Below are positions 40,501 to 52,500 of a DNA stretch of 64,000 nucleotides, piece after piece. The notes below the pieces were generated by a model that was not told the DNA's origin, made no database searches, and was given only the letters and a program-made list of their open reading frames with translations. Each line of letters starts with the position of its first letter. Positions within the stretch are counted from its first letter, which is position 1. A program made the position numbers and the translations under genes. This stretch comes from Lanius collurio. Its lineage: Eukaryota; Chordata; Aves; Passeriformes; Laniidae. Location of the stretch: NCBI GenBank assembly GCA_020086605.1, contig JACBWW010000017.1, positions 20,261,639-20,325,638 of the forward strand, in the 5' to 3' direction.

Positions 40501-43500
40501 GATTTCTCTTGCGTTAATAATCTAAGGTAATTATTTCTCTTTCTGGTATAAAGTAGCCATTATACTTATTTATAAGGTTAATTTTTCCTACCAAGCCATT
40601 GCATGTTGTAAATGTAAAGGAAGAATAAACTTGTGTTAAATTTGTATGGAATATTTTGACTAAGCACTACAAGAATAATTAATGACTATGTCATTGGATA
40701 TATTGATTCAGTGATCTCAATATCATTCTGACCTAAGAAATAGGTTAGTGGGTATATCTTATGTTGAAGGGTTTCAATGCTTTTCTGGCCTCATTTTTGC
40801 ATGTGTTAAGAATGGGTTTTGAGGACAAATTCTTAGATTTGCTTTCTTTAAACCCTATTATCTTTTAAGAAAATAATAATGGTGATGACAAAGATGCTTT
40901 TCACAGCAGAAGTCGGTAGCTGAAGTCAGTGATTGGTCACAGAACCTCAAGCGACATAAAAATCCTTAAATCACGTAGTCTTTCAGAATGACTCAGCTAC
41001 AATGGACTTTGCACTTTCCACTTCAAAGTGTCATCTTGGCTCTTAATGTATAGCTTCCTTCCACCATTCCCTTTTCCTGGTCACCTGGGTCCGAGATCCC
41101 TGAGGGGTGGTCTTGTCATTGAAGACTGATGCACAGAAGGCATTTGGTATGTCAGCCTTTTCTGTGTCCCCTCCCCAGGGTTACTTCTCCATTTAGTAGC
41201 AGGCCTTTTGCCATTAATTGTATTTGAAGAAGCCCTTCTTCTTGTCCTTGATGTTCTTGACCAGATTTAATTCCAGGTAGGCCTTGGCTTTTCTTATCTT
41301 TTACTCACTATGACAACATCTCTATATTCATTCCAAGTGGTCTGTCCTTGCTTCCACCTCCTTTATATCTCCTGCTTATTACTGAGTTTTGACACATGTT
41401 CCTTGTTCATCCATGCTGGTCTCTTGCCCTGTCTACCTACTTTCTTTTTCATCAGGATGCACCATTCTTGAGCCTGGAGGAAGTGATGCTTGAATGCTGA
41501 CCATCTCTCTTGGACCCTTTATTCCTGCAGGGCAGATCCCCATGGGATTCTTCCAAAAAGATCCCCAAAGAAGCTAAACTTAACTCTCCAGAAATCCAGG
41601 GTTGCAATTTTGCTTGCTGTCCTGCTTCCTTCATGCAGGATACTGAACTCCACAATCTCATAGTCACTGTAGCCAAGGCTGTCCCCAACCTTCACACCTC
41701 TAACAAGGCCTTCCTTGTTCATTGGTGTAAGGTTGAGCAATACACCTTCTGCATTGGTGTCTTTCACCATCTCTGTCCAGAAGTTGTTGTCAGTGCTTTA
41801 CTGTTTGTGCTTTGCTGTTTTGTTCTTCTAGCAGATGTCAGGATGATTGAAGTCTCCTGTGAGAACCAGGGCCTGTGACCATGAGGCTACTTCTACTTGT
41901 CTGTTAAAGACTTCATCCACTTCCTTCTCCTGATCAGGTGGCCTGTAGCAAGCACCCCCGACAGTGTCACCCTTACTAGTCTGCCCTGTTACCCTAACAC
42001 TTAAGCTCTTGACTGACTCATTGTCCACTCCAAGACAAAGCTTGGTACATTCCAAGTGTTGCCTCACATACAGGGCAACTCCACCACTGTGCTTTCCAGG
42101 TCTGTCTGTCCTAAACAGCATGTAGCCCTTCATGACAATATTCCAGTCACACAAGTTATCCCAACATATGTCCATAACTGCAATGAAATCAAAGCCCTGT
42201 GACTCCACTCACATCTCTAATTCCTCCTGTTTGTTCCCTACACTGTGTACATTGGTGTACAGGCACTTTACAGAGGTGTTTGAGTGTGTCAGTATCCCAG
42301 TGGGAGTGCAGGAGGATGTCCCATAGTCCTGTCTTATACTCATGTCTTTGGCTGCTTGTAGTTACTGGAGGTATTCCCACTTAAACCTTACTTTGCTGCA
42401 TGCATGATCACTATAACTCTCCCCTTACTCCATCTTTCCTAGTTTAAAGCTCACTTTGCCATGTTGGCTTGCTAAAGATTTATTGGCAAAGATTTGTGTG
42501 TGCTGATTTGTGAGGTGTGTTAGTTTTATATAGATTAGTCTTAAAGAATACTCTCTGCCTGCTATCCCTAAGGACAGAAGGAGTTCTGCAAGAGATGCTT
42601 CAAAAGAAACCTGGCAACTGTTCAGCAGTTTTAGCTATCTAGAGCCTCTAGAAATTCAAACTACTTCCATTTTCTGAAATTTTAAGTGTTGTTTTCAAGT
42701 ATTTCTGGAAGTTTCTATTTTGATATTTATTTGGAGTGTGTCCTGTTTGGAAATGTTCTTATATATCCCTTTTTAACCCAAAATAGTAACTCTAGCTCAA
42801 GTAGGTAAAAATATGTAGACATTAAAAATTGGTGTCCTATTAGAGAGAGCAACGAGGAGGAACTGTTCTTGGAACACTTGTGTCAAGATGCTGAGTGATG
42901 TGGTAATAGAGAAATGTTCTTGGCATCGGAAGATTTTTATAGGGACAGTACTTGGGCAGTGTACAGTGCACAGGCCTTTGGAAAAACATAACGCACTGCC
43001 TAAGAAATTACCTTCAATATTCATGCCAGCTGCACAGATACTTGGAAGTCTTAACTGTCCAGAATGTGACTCATCACTCTTATATTGTGTTTGGGTTGCA
43101 GGGAAGTTTAAAAATGTATTTATCACAGAGTAACTGGAAAAAGTCAGCCTGTGGCAATACAGAATATTCAGATAGCACAGATGAAGGTGTGCTTTAATTA
43201 GGGTACCAGATGGTACTGGTACCCTAACACCCAAAAATTTCCACATTGGACTGTGCATTTGGTTTTCCCTTTTAGAAGACAAACAGAATTTTTTAAGTCC
43301 ACTTTTCAGTTTGTTCATAATACTATGGGTCAAAACATTAATAACTAAGTATTATAGAGTTAACAAATGGGCTAAACTGACAAAGAATTATTATAACCTG
43401 TGTTAAATCTCCAAAAATAACAAAATGTATTCTTGTGTGTCTTAGCAAACAGGGACATAGTCACATAGTATTTAATAGGGAGTCTTAATTAGATAGAAAC

Positions 43501-46500
43501 CTGGAAGGTAGAAATGTCAGGCTGTTGCTTGGTTCTTACTCTAGTGCTCTACCATTTTGTCAGGTATGTAGCTGTATCTTGTATTTTTCAACTTAGTTAT
43601 CTTTGGTGATCTACACAATTACTTGCTTGAAAAATTCAAGTAACTCCCCCATTACTAAAAGCTAGCTTTTGTTTCTTTGTTACCCAGTTTCTCTGATTAA
43701 ACCAATATTTTCTCTATCTAGTACTGGGCTCAGTATTAACTTGAAAATGAGTGTTGCTGACTACAGGAAAAGGAAATTGTTTTAGCACCTTCCTGTAATT
43801 TTTCCAATCTGTCACATCAAAACATGTCTGAAATATGACATTTTGTGAAATGACCTGCTGTATCCTACATGCTGGGTAGACTGCATTTGTGTTTTGGTTC
43901 AAAAATTGCTGTCTTTTACTATAGTAACCAAAAGCTTGTTTTATATTCTTTATGTTTTTAAAACACTAAAAGGGCAAGTAGGATATAATTTTTGAGGTAG
44001 CCAGCAGGAAATGTGGGGTCTCTGCAATATTAGGGTTTTCCTTAAGTGTGCTTATTTTATGACCCATTGAAGAGCTGTGTCCTATGCTGGAAAATAAAAA
44101 TAACTGAAAACTGTAGACCCTGTGAACTAGGTCTGTAGGGAAAAATCCCTTTTGGTGTCCAAATCCTATGATCAGTTTGATTCAGATAACATATAGATGA
44201 AGGTCCTGTGGTTGGTGTGTTTTTATTATTTTAAAAAAAAAAAAAAAATATTTTCCCAAGTCAAGTGTGTTACAACAAAGAAGAGGAAGGAAGAGAAGAA
44301 ATTATTCTTCTCCCTGGATGTGCCAGGGTACTGACATCCTCCTTTACTCACAGTCTGTCCCCCTGGAAACATTTCAAACTTAAAACTTCCTTGGGATTCT
44401 TACCAGATGATAAAAAGGAAGGAGAGCAGAAAATGCTATATCACCAGTGTGAAGCACATAATTCCTGGAGTTGTTGGGTAAAATCCAGTCTTGGACATGG
44501 CATTTTTATACTGTGTTTTTCTAGTTCTTGAAAAAGATCCATATGCACACTAATGCATAAAATCTTCAGTGGCTCTAGATAGCATTTGCCAGAGACTACT
44601 TTAGCAGATTATTATTTTTTAGCTAAATGAAGCTGGAACTTGTAGAGGATACAGAAAATTGTATGTTTTGAATTTGGTAGTAGAAGGCCAAGAATGATTA
44701 AAGACATTTTTGGTATGGATTAACATCTACATTTTGAGAAGTCTTGAGACAATTGTGGTGTCTAAGCTGTCATTTTAGCTTTGTTTTTAAACCTACCAAT
44801 CTGTAAACTATTTTGAAGTTGTTGTTAATCAATGTTGAAGGCTAAATAATACACTATGTAAAGCTGGTTTTGAGTTTGTTAGAACTGACATTGTCTTTTT
44901 AGCACTTGTGCTGAGGAAACTGATCTTGTGTATTTTAATTTTTAAGGGAAATACATGCAGATGATGAATATTCTGAAACCGATTGCATTTGATGTGATCC
45001 ACTTCATGTCCCAGCTCTTTGATTACTATCTGTATGCAGTCTATACATTTTTTGGCCGAAATGACACGGTAAGTAGAAGCATTTTTCTTTTTCATGTATC
45101 ACTCTATACACAAAATGAAAATACAGAGGAGATCTCTTTGCTGAAAATGCTACCTAATATGTAATCCCCAGAAAAATTTGTGGCAAGAGAATGGATTTGA
45201 GTGTAGGAGTAAGAAAAGGCTGGTTAGATCAGCAATAAGGGAAAGAAGTACTGGGAGCCTTTTTGTCACTGAGACATTAATCATACTATGTTTTGAATAG
45301 ATAGATTCTCTATTCTTTTTTCCAGCACTATTGAAAAGGAGGAAAGACAATGTGAAATAGCTAGAAGTAGTGGTAAAAAGTGGGTAGCAGAGGAGCAGTC
45401 TGCACAAGGAGGGTGGTTTGAGCCAAGACAGTATAAGGTGATTGAATTTTTCTATATGGATTTCTCTAGTTTACATAAGAATAGCAAATGTAGGAAGAAG
45501 GGGCCATGAAAGTTAAGCAGTAACTCAAGTTTAAGATGTTTGAAAGACACTTTTTCAGATCCAGTGTTCTTCTGTCAAACTATTGCATTAATGAAAACAA
45601 CTTTTTTGAGTGAACTTGTAGTTGACAAAAATGCTTGTTGGCAGTGTCTTTACATGACAGATCAACTCTCAATAGAATTGTCAGTATAGCTGTGTGTAAA
45701 AACACCTTTCTCCTTTCTTGGCCCCTAAATTATTCCACAAGTAACACTATTGAGGGGTTCCAAATCCATCATCATGTGTTGGCACATTGTAAGGAATGTT
45801 TGGACTCAACATCTGGTTCTAAAATGTTTTGAACTGTTCTGTTTGGCAGGACAAATGTATTTGCAATTTGTGTTTATAAGATGGGTGGGAGGTTTTTTTG
45901 CCTTTGTTGGATTTTTTGTTTATTTGTTTGTGGTTTGGGTTTTTTTAGTTTTTTTTTTTTTGTTAAGATAATAGATTTCCATTGGCTTAGTTGCTCTGGT
46001 ATTCACATTGTGTTGCATTTATTGTTTTGCTTTGTTTTTTTTTTTTTTTTCCTTTCATCTCCTGTTTTGTGTTTCTAAAGCCCATACTGACTTCCTCACT
46101 CTGTGCTTCTAACAGAGAACAGCACAGTGCTAGGCAGGTAAATGTTATCACAGATGGGTGGTAAAACTGTGATGTTTTTGTAGTGTGCCTAGTATTTGTT
46201 TTAATTGATTGTTTTCTGTGGGAAACACCATGCTTACAAGGGTTTATGATTGTGATAAACCCTCTTGTACTGCTGCTTAAATGTCCTCACTCCCTGTAGT
46301 GTTTCTAAACCTTTAGAAAGTTGAGATGGGTGATGGTATGTGATTTGGACCAGTCAGAGTGTTCCTGTTTTATTTTTATTTAGAAAATAATGTCAAGTGG
46401 GATTCTTAGAGTATGCTGGTATAACTTCCTTAAGTGTTTAAAATTATTTGTGAATATTGTGGTTATGTTGTATATGTGAGTTAGTACACATATAAGGGGA

Positions 46501-49500
46501 GTGATTGATTATACAGAGTTCATTGCCAGCTCAGTGAAAATTAGGGATTTAAAATATATATGTTGAGTTCTATGTCCATTCATGATGCTGTCACTGCTCT
46601 TTCCAGATCTCTTTAGAATCATTGTACTATGTAGTCAGTATTTAGCTTTCTTCACTGCCAAAAATTGAACACAGTTGTAACCAGAATTGCTTTCCAAACT
46701 TTATTTATTTGTGGGATGCAAATTAAGCCTGCCTTATCTCAAATTATGGAGCAAGGGAAAATAAAATTAAAAGGAATTGCTTGCATTTTACATCTATTCT
46801 CTAAAACTTAAGACATTAATGAACATCCCATAAAATAGTCTTCCTTAGCAGAAAAAAAATGAGGTGAGTTTTCTTTTTTTTGACGGGTCATTGCACTAAT
46901 TTGTAAACTTAACTTTTGAAATAACTGTAAAGGATTATGTAACATTTGTGGTGACTAGAAATATTTTTTAAATTGTTCAACGCTCTGCTTACTAGCCTTA
47001 CTAGGTCATCAATTTGTGGAATTTAGAAATCTATAGTTCTGCATATAGAAATAGCAGAATCTTGTATGAAGCGAGTTGGATGTATTGATGAGTGAAACAT
47101 TCATGGTGAGGCCATGAGGTTCTGTCCTCATGGAAAAATTCTGAGCAACAATTACTTTGCTTCTTGTTTTTTTTTCCCCTCATACATATGGACAAACAGT
47201 TCTGATTTCAGGGTGTAACTGGTTGCCTCCTAAATCTGGAGTGCTGTAAACATGTAAAGTTTCATGGAAATTTATGTTTGTTTTTACTTTCTTTTTCATT
47301 CAGGTATGTTTCCAATATGAAATTACCAGTTTTTAGAAAGAAATATATCATTATAGAATAAATAAGTAGAAGCAACTGATAGCAATTAGAAGTTATTAAT
47401 TGCAAGGCAGAAAGAGAAAGAATTAATGGTAGATTTGATGGTGTGAATTCCTTAAATGGCTGAAACTTGCAAATATATTTTTAACATATGTGGGTTTTTT
47501 ACATTTAAGTAGGGTTTTTTTTTCCTGTTTCTTCTTACCTTAACAGAGGGAACAGTCAGTCTTGTATTTGCAGTCTTTATGTCCATATCTTGAAAAAGTA
47601 CTATATGATGTTAAGAAGGGAAAAAAGATAATATGGAGAATTAAGGATAGATTTCTTTAAGGAAAAAAAGTTATTTTCTTTTTCACCCATATACCTGCAA
47701 AATCAAAGACGGGTTAGAACTGATGCTTCTACAGTAAATATTTGAAGAAAAATACATATTATTTTTGTAAAAAAGGTTACTTCACTTGCAATAAAATAAA
47801 GGAATGCACATTTCTATTTATCAGTTTATCAAATGTGGACATGTCTCCTAGATCAGGTTTTAGATTTCATCAGAGGGATGAAAAGTGGGAATTCAACTCA
47901 GATGTAAATTGTCATTTAATATATAGAAGGATTGGGGCAGATGGACATCTTAAATCAGAAACTTTAGATGCAGTAAATGGGACCTAAGTTATATCTGTTT
48001 GTATTCAAAAGGAGAGGAGGCGGTCACATGAACTCAAATACTTCCTTCTCTGATTCAGCCTACTGAAAGGAAATCTAATAATGCAGTGAACAACAGTGCC
48101 CTAAATATTGTTCAGCAAATTGCCTTTTGGTGTGAATCACATACCAGAGCTGTATTCAAATCCTTTCAAGTTGTTGACTTAAATGTGTGTTTCTTACATG
48201 TCCCGTTTCCACTTTCTTTGTTGTGTTAGTTTGTCGGGGGTTTTATTTATTAACAGTAGAAGAAAAGTAGTTAAAATAATTATGCATGTCAAATCAGACC
48301 CTCAGCTGGTATAATCCATTGCACTTAGCAGGAAATTAATGTAGCTACATATATGTGTGTGTGTATGTATGTATGTATATATATATGTAAAATAAATACA
48401 TATAGATAGCATAGGTATATATATAACTGTATATCCCAGCTGAGCATCTGCCCTATGCACTCCTGAGCCATGAACATGGCACATATCTGAGGTAGATCTT
48501 TATAAAATAGTCATTATTACTTAATGCCTATAAAGATCAGTAGTTACGATTTTTATATATGCAAGATATATATTTGATAAACCAGAGATTTTATAGCTAG
48601 GAAGAGGAGTGAAACCAGTTTGACTTGGGTGTGGTGTGAATGCAAGGCTCAGAGGGGGCATCGTGGGGCACCATTCCAGGCTTATTGCCCAAAGGAGAAA
48701 ATCCAGAGTCCTGCAGCCAAATACAAAATTACAGCAATAAAAGATACTGGATGTTTTATTGGTGTGAATGATACACTGTCATCTTCATGAAAGATACTTA
48801 TGTCATTCTTCACATCAGTGCAGTGTTGAGTCCTGTGACCTCTGTTGATTTTCTTTCCATTTTGTATGGTTGTGATTCTGTGCTAAAATTTTAATTTAAG
48901 TGAGTTGTAGATAGTCTTCACAAGCTTAAGTTTTGCTGTACAACTTTAAAGTTTAAACCAATGAGACTTCCTTTCCCAACTTAAGTAGAATGTATGTCTT
49001 CCAGTTTGAATCAACAGGACTGGGCCTCAGTAGCAGCAGATTACGTACCACACTGAACAGAATCCAGGAGAGTCTGATTGATCTGGTAAGTACCTGGATT
49101 TTGTAAATGCTCACTGGGATGGAGGTCTGTGTACAACATCCAGGAATTATATTTCATCATGGCATTTTGATTTTTTTTCTCTTTTCACATTCAGTGTCTA
49201 ATTAAAAAGATTTAGTTTCATGGTGTAGAGGTCATTATTGTATGAAATCACTTGTTTGTAATGTACAACAAAACTAATTAAATAGATTTTGCTAAATGTA
49301 ACATTGAAGTCCTGTATTTAAATCTTCTATTATGGTTCATTTATGGTAATAAAGAGAGACATTCAGTATTATCCTTGCTAAGACACATTTTATAAAAAGA
49401 AATAGATGACTCATTTTTCTTCAGTTGAAGAATAGCAAAACAGTAAGCTATCCTGAAGGATTTTTGCTTTTCAAGGGAATAGAGGTAGTATACTAAGTCT

Positions 49501-52500
49501 ATCCTTAATTCTGGGGAAGTTTCCCTGATGTATTTTTTACATTATATCCCATCAGTCATTTCATGATTTATTTTCAGAATGTGAAGAGTAAATATGGTGC
49601 TCATGTCAGACTGGCAGTAGATTACTGTCCTTCACAGGAGGATGGTAAAGGAGAGTGTAGGTAGTTTTTGTGGATTCAACTGAACAGCAGATTATAAAAA
49701 AATATTGCTAAAAACTACACCAGAAATAGAAGTTTGAAGTTCTCATATTCCACCTAAATATAAAACCTTTGAAACATTGTGAAGAAATAAGGGTGTCATA
49801 AATGGCTTGTGTAGTAGTTAACGCCATGGATGTTACAGGGAGGTTTTATTTTCTGAGGCTTCTATCTTAGAAGGAAGAAAAAGATATTCTACTCTGACTT
49901 GCACAAGGATTTGACACTCCAAAGAATATACTTTATGCTTTTTTAATTCCTTGAAGCATTGTATCTATTCTAAACTGTTCTCTCAGAGAAGCGTCTTAAA
50001 GGGTTTGGGGGCCATTTCTTACACAGTCAGTAGAGGGAGCATGAGAAAACTAATAACCCTAGGCCTCTGTAAAACAGAAAAAGGCTTCTTGATATTCTTC
50101 TCAAAGGCAGTGTATGCAGAAAGAAAAATTAATTTTAGGAAGAACTTGTAAATTAATCAGTTAAAGATTACAGAAAAATGGAAAGTTATGGAATTAATTA
50201 AAAAAAATTTCTGTAGTGATGGTTCCTGACTGCTTTACAGACTTCATTTTTTAGCAGTTAAAACAATTAAAAAATCAAAAAAACACTTCTAGGAGTGAAA
50301 TGGAAAAAATAATGGCAGTTTGTTTTCTTCCTCAGTCATTAATAGTACTGTAACAGACAATGTTATTGACAACTGAAATTAATAGCTATATGCAATGTGA
50401 TATTTGAAAGAAGAAAGAAATCTTAGCTAACTGCTATTAACTTAATGACATTCCATGACATTTATTAATATCTTATGAAATTATGCTAATCTTATACTAT
50501 AAATGGAAATTTTTCATTTCTTGATTTATGAGGAAGTAAAAGTGTTCTGGGTATTTTTGTTTATTGTTTGCTTATTTTGAAGAGTTTATGGACGTCAAGG
50601 TTCATTTTCATTGTGTCATAGAAAGGATGTTTCTCAAGACTGTATGGATAGTTCTGAACTGCTCAAGGGATTCTCTTATCTTACTTTGGATTTTTGTAAA
50701 TTGCTTTATGAAAGTATTCATGTTTGCATTGTGGCATTCAGTCCTGTGGCCTGTTGGGAATTTAAGGTTGTTGCCTTGTCTTCTATCCATGGTAACTTTA
50801 TTAAAGGCTTCATTTCTGTCACATTTCAGTTCCTGATGGCAGCATCAATATTTTATTTCCATAAAGATAGTCTGAATCTGACAATACTGAATTTGTGACC
50901 AAAGCTCAGCCAGACTCACATGTAGATCAGAATAATGTCACAAATCTGTCAGTATCTGTGAAGGCTGAACTACATGATCTATATCCAGACTCTTCAGTAA
51001 CTTAGACTGGATCATTTCTAGCTTTCCTCTTGGACTTTGTTCATGCCTTATTTTTTTGAGGTATCAGTGGATGAAGGCCTCTTAACTCAATATTTATTGT
51101 CAGGAGTTAGAGGAATAATCGGAGGATTTAGTGGCCACCCCCTCCAGCTTTGTGTAGTATTCTGGGAATTTCAGTTTGAGATTGAATTAATGCTATCTAG
51201 TTTATACCAGATACCTTTTTGTAGAATAGTATTTTATTGTTATTCACTTGAATTTTAAGCTTCCTTTGTGAAGGGAAAAGTGGAGTAGGAGTTCTACTTC
51301 TGGCAAGTTAAAACACTAAGTGTTCTTCCTTGCATTTGGTAGCGTGTTCAGTATGAAGGGTATGGAGGTCGATTGGAGGCATTCCCTGTAACTCCTTATG
51401 GAGGTGCTCTATTTTCCCTTTATTATAGTGCAAGAAGTTTCTGTCCTTTAGCATATACTGTGCTTACAGCATACTAACCATACTTGGAAAAGAAGGAAGT
51501 CTGGATTTTATTTGGACCACTTGGAGACTAAGTCAAATTTCTGACTTATGGCCAGTGTGCAAAAGGCTGCAGCAATTTAAAGCACTTCCTCTACTTCCAT
51601 CCATCCCTACTCATGCATCCCGTGCCTCCTGCTTCTGCTGGGGATCCTTGTCCCCTCTGAGCAGTATTCAGCTATAGCTGAATCACTTCTCCACTGTTTT
51701 GCAGTCTTAAACTTCATAGCAAAGCCAAATGTACTTTATGATAAACTGCAGTAAGTCCTCCAGCAGTTTAGAGTAATGTTTTAATCAGTGAACAGGAAAT
51801 AGCTGAGATGTGAACATGTGTTTAGTCCTGTTAACTTCTTTGCAAGGCACTACTGTGACACCTCAGCTGTGATTCATACTATTCAATGTCAGTATGTCTC
51901 TCCTGCACTGATAAATGATAAACCACATTATAGTAAACAAAAACCCCCAAACAAAAAGCAATGACCAAACCACTTCAGTTGGTAGTAAATGTGCCCCTGC
52001 TGGCTGTAATTGTGATACAAAACCATTTTTAATTTGGACTTCTTAAAAAATTTGGATGTTCTGTATGATGTAATCAAAATGACAGTGATGAAGTACTTTA
52101 TGATGACAATGAGGAAAGGACTTAATTGAGCAAGCAGGTTCTTAAAACACTACTGCTTTAGATATGCTTCCAATTTCAAACTGTTAGAAATTTAATAATA
52201 ATGAAGTCCAATTAGGGCTCTTTTAAAAATCTCTGCACTGCTAATATAGATACTGGTTTAAGTATGATCTGAAATGTCTTTTGATAAATAAATAGGCTTA
52301 ATTAAAAATAAAATAAAACAGGCTAAAGTACTAGCAAAACTTTATTTGCTTTCTTATAGTAAGTTATGTGGAAGTGTGCTGACAGCTTAGAGTGATTGAG
52401 TAAGCAGTTTTCTGTATGTAACCTACTTGTCTTTACCTTTAAGAAATACCTTTCGGCTAAATCAAAAGTATAAAAAATAAAAGCACTAGGAATATTTTTT

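Larger units (their letters stand above)
37615..44946 (+). other. VPS50 intron (7.3 kb)
   Basis: Holds a 24-bp tandem duplication (37876-37923), a sense CR1 3' piece (38155-38300), an antisense CR1 endonuclease piece (41060-42460), a perfect hairpin (43198-43227) and an A16 run (44233-44248). The remaining AT-rich stretches show nothing. Confidence 0.85.
45069..49004 (+). other. VPS50 intron (3.9 kb)
   Basis: T-rich near 45880-46050 (T16 at 46035-46050) and a TG/TATG/TA microsatellite at 48343-48431. Nothing else is recognised. Confidence 0.8.
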
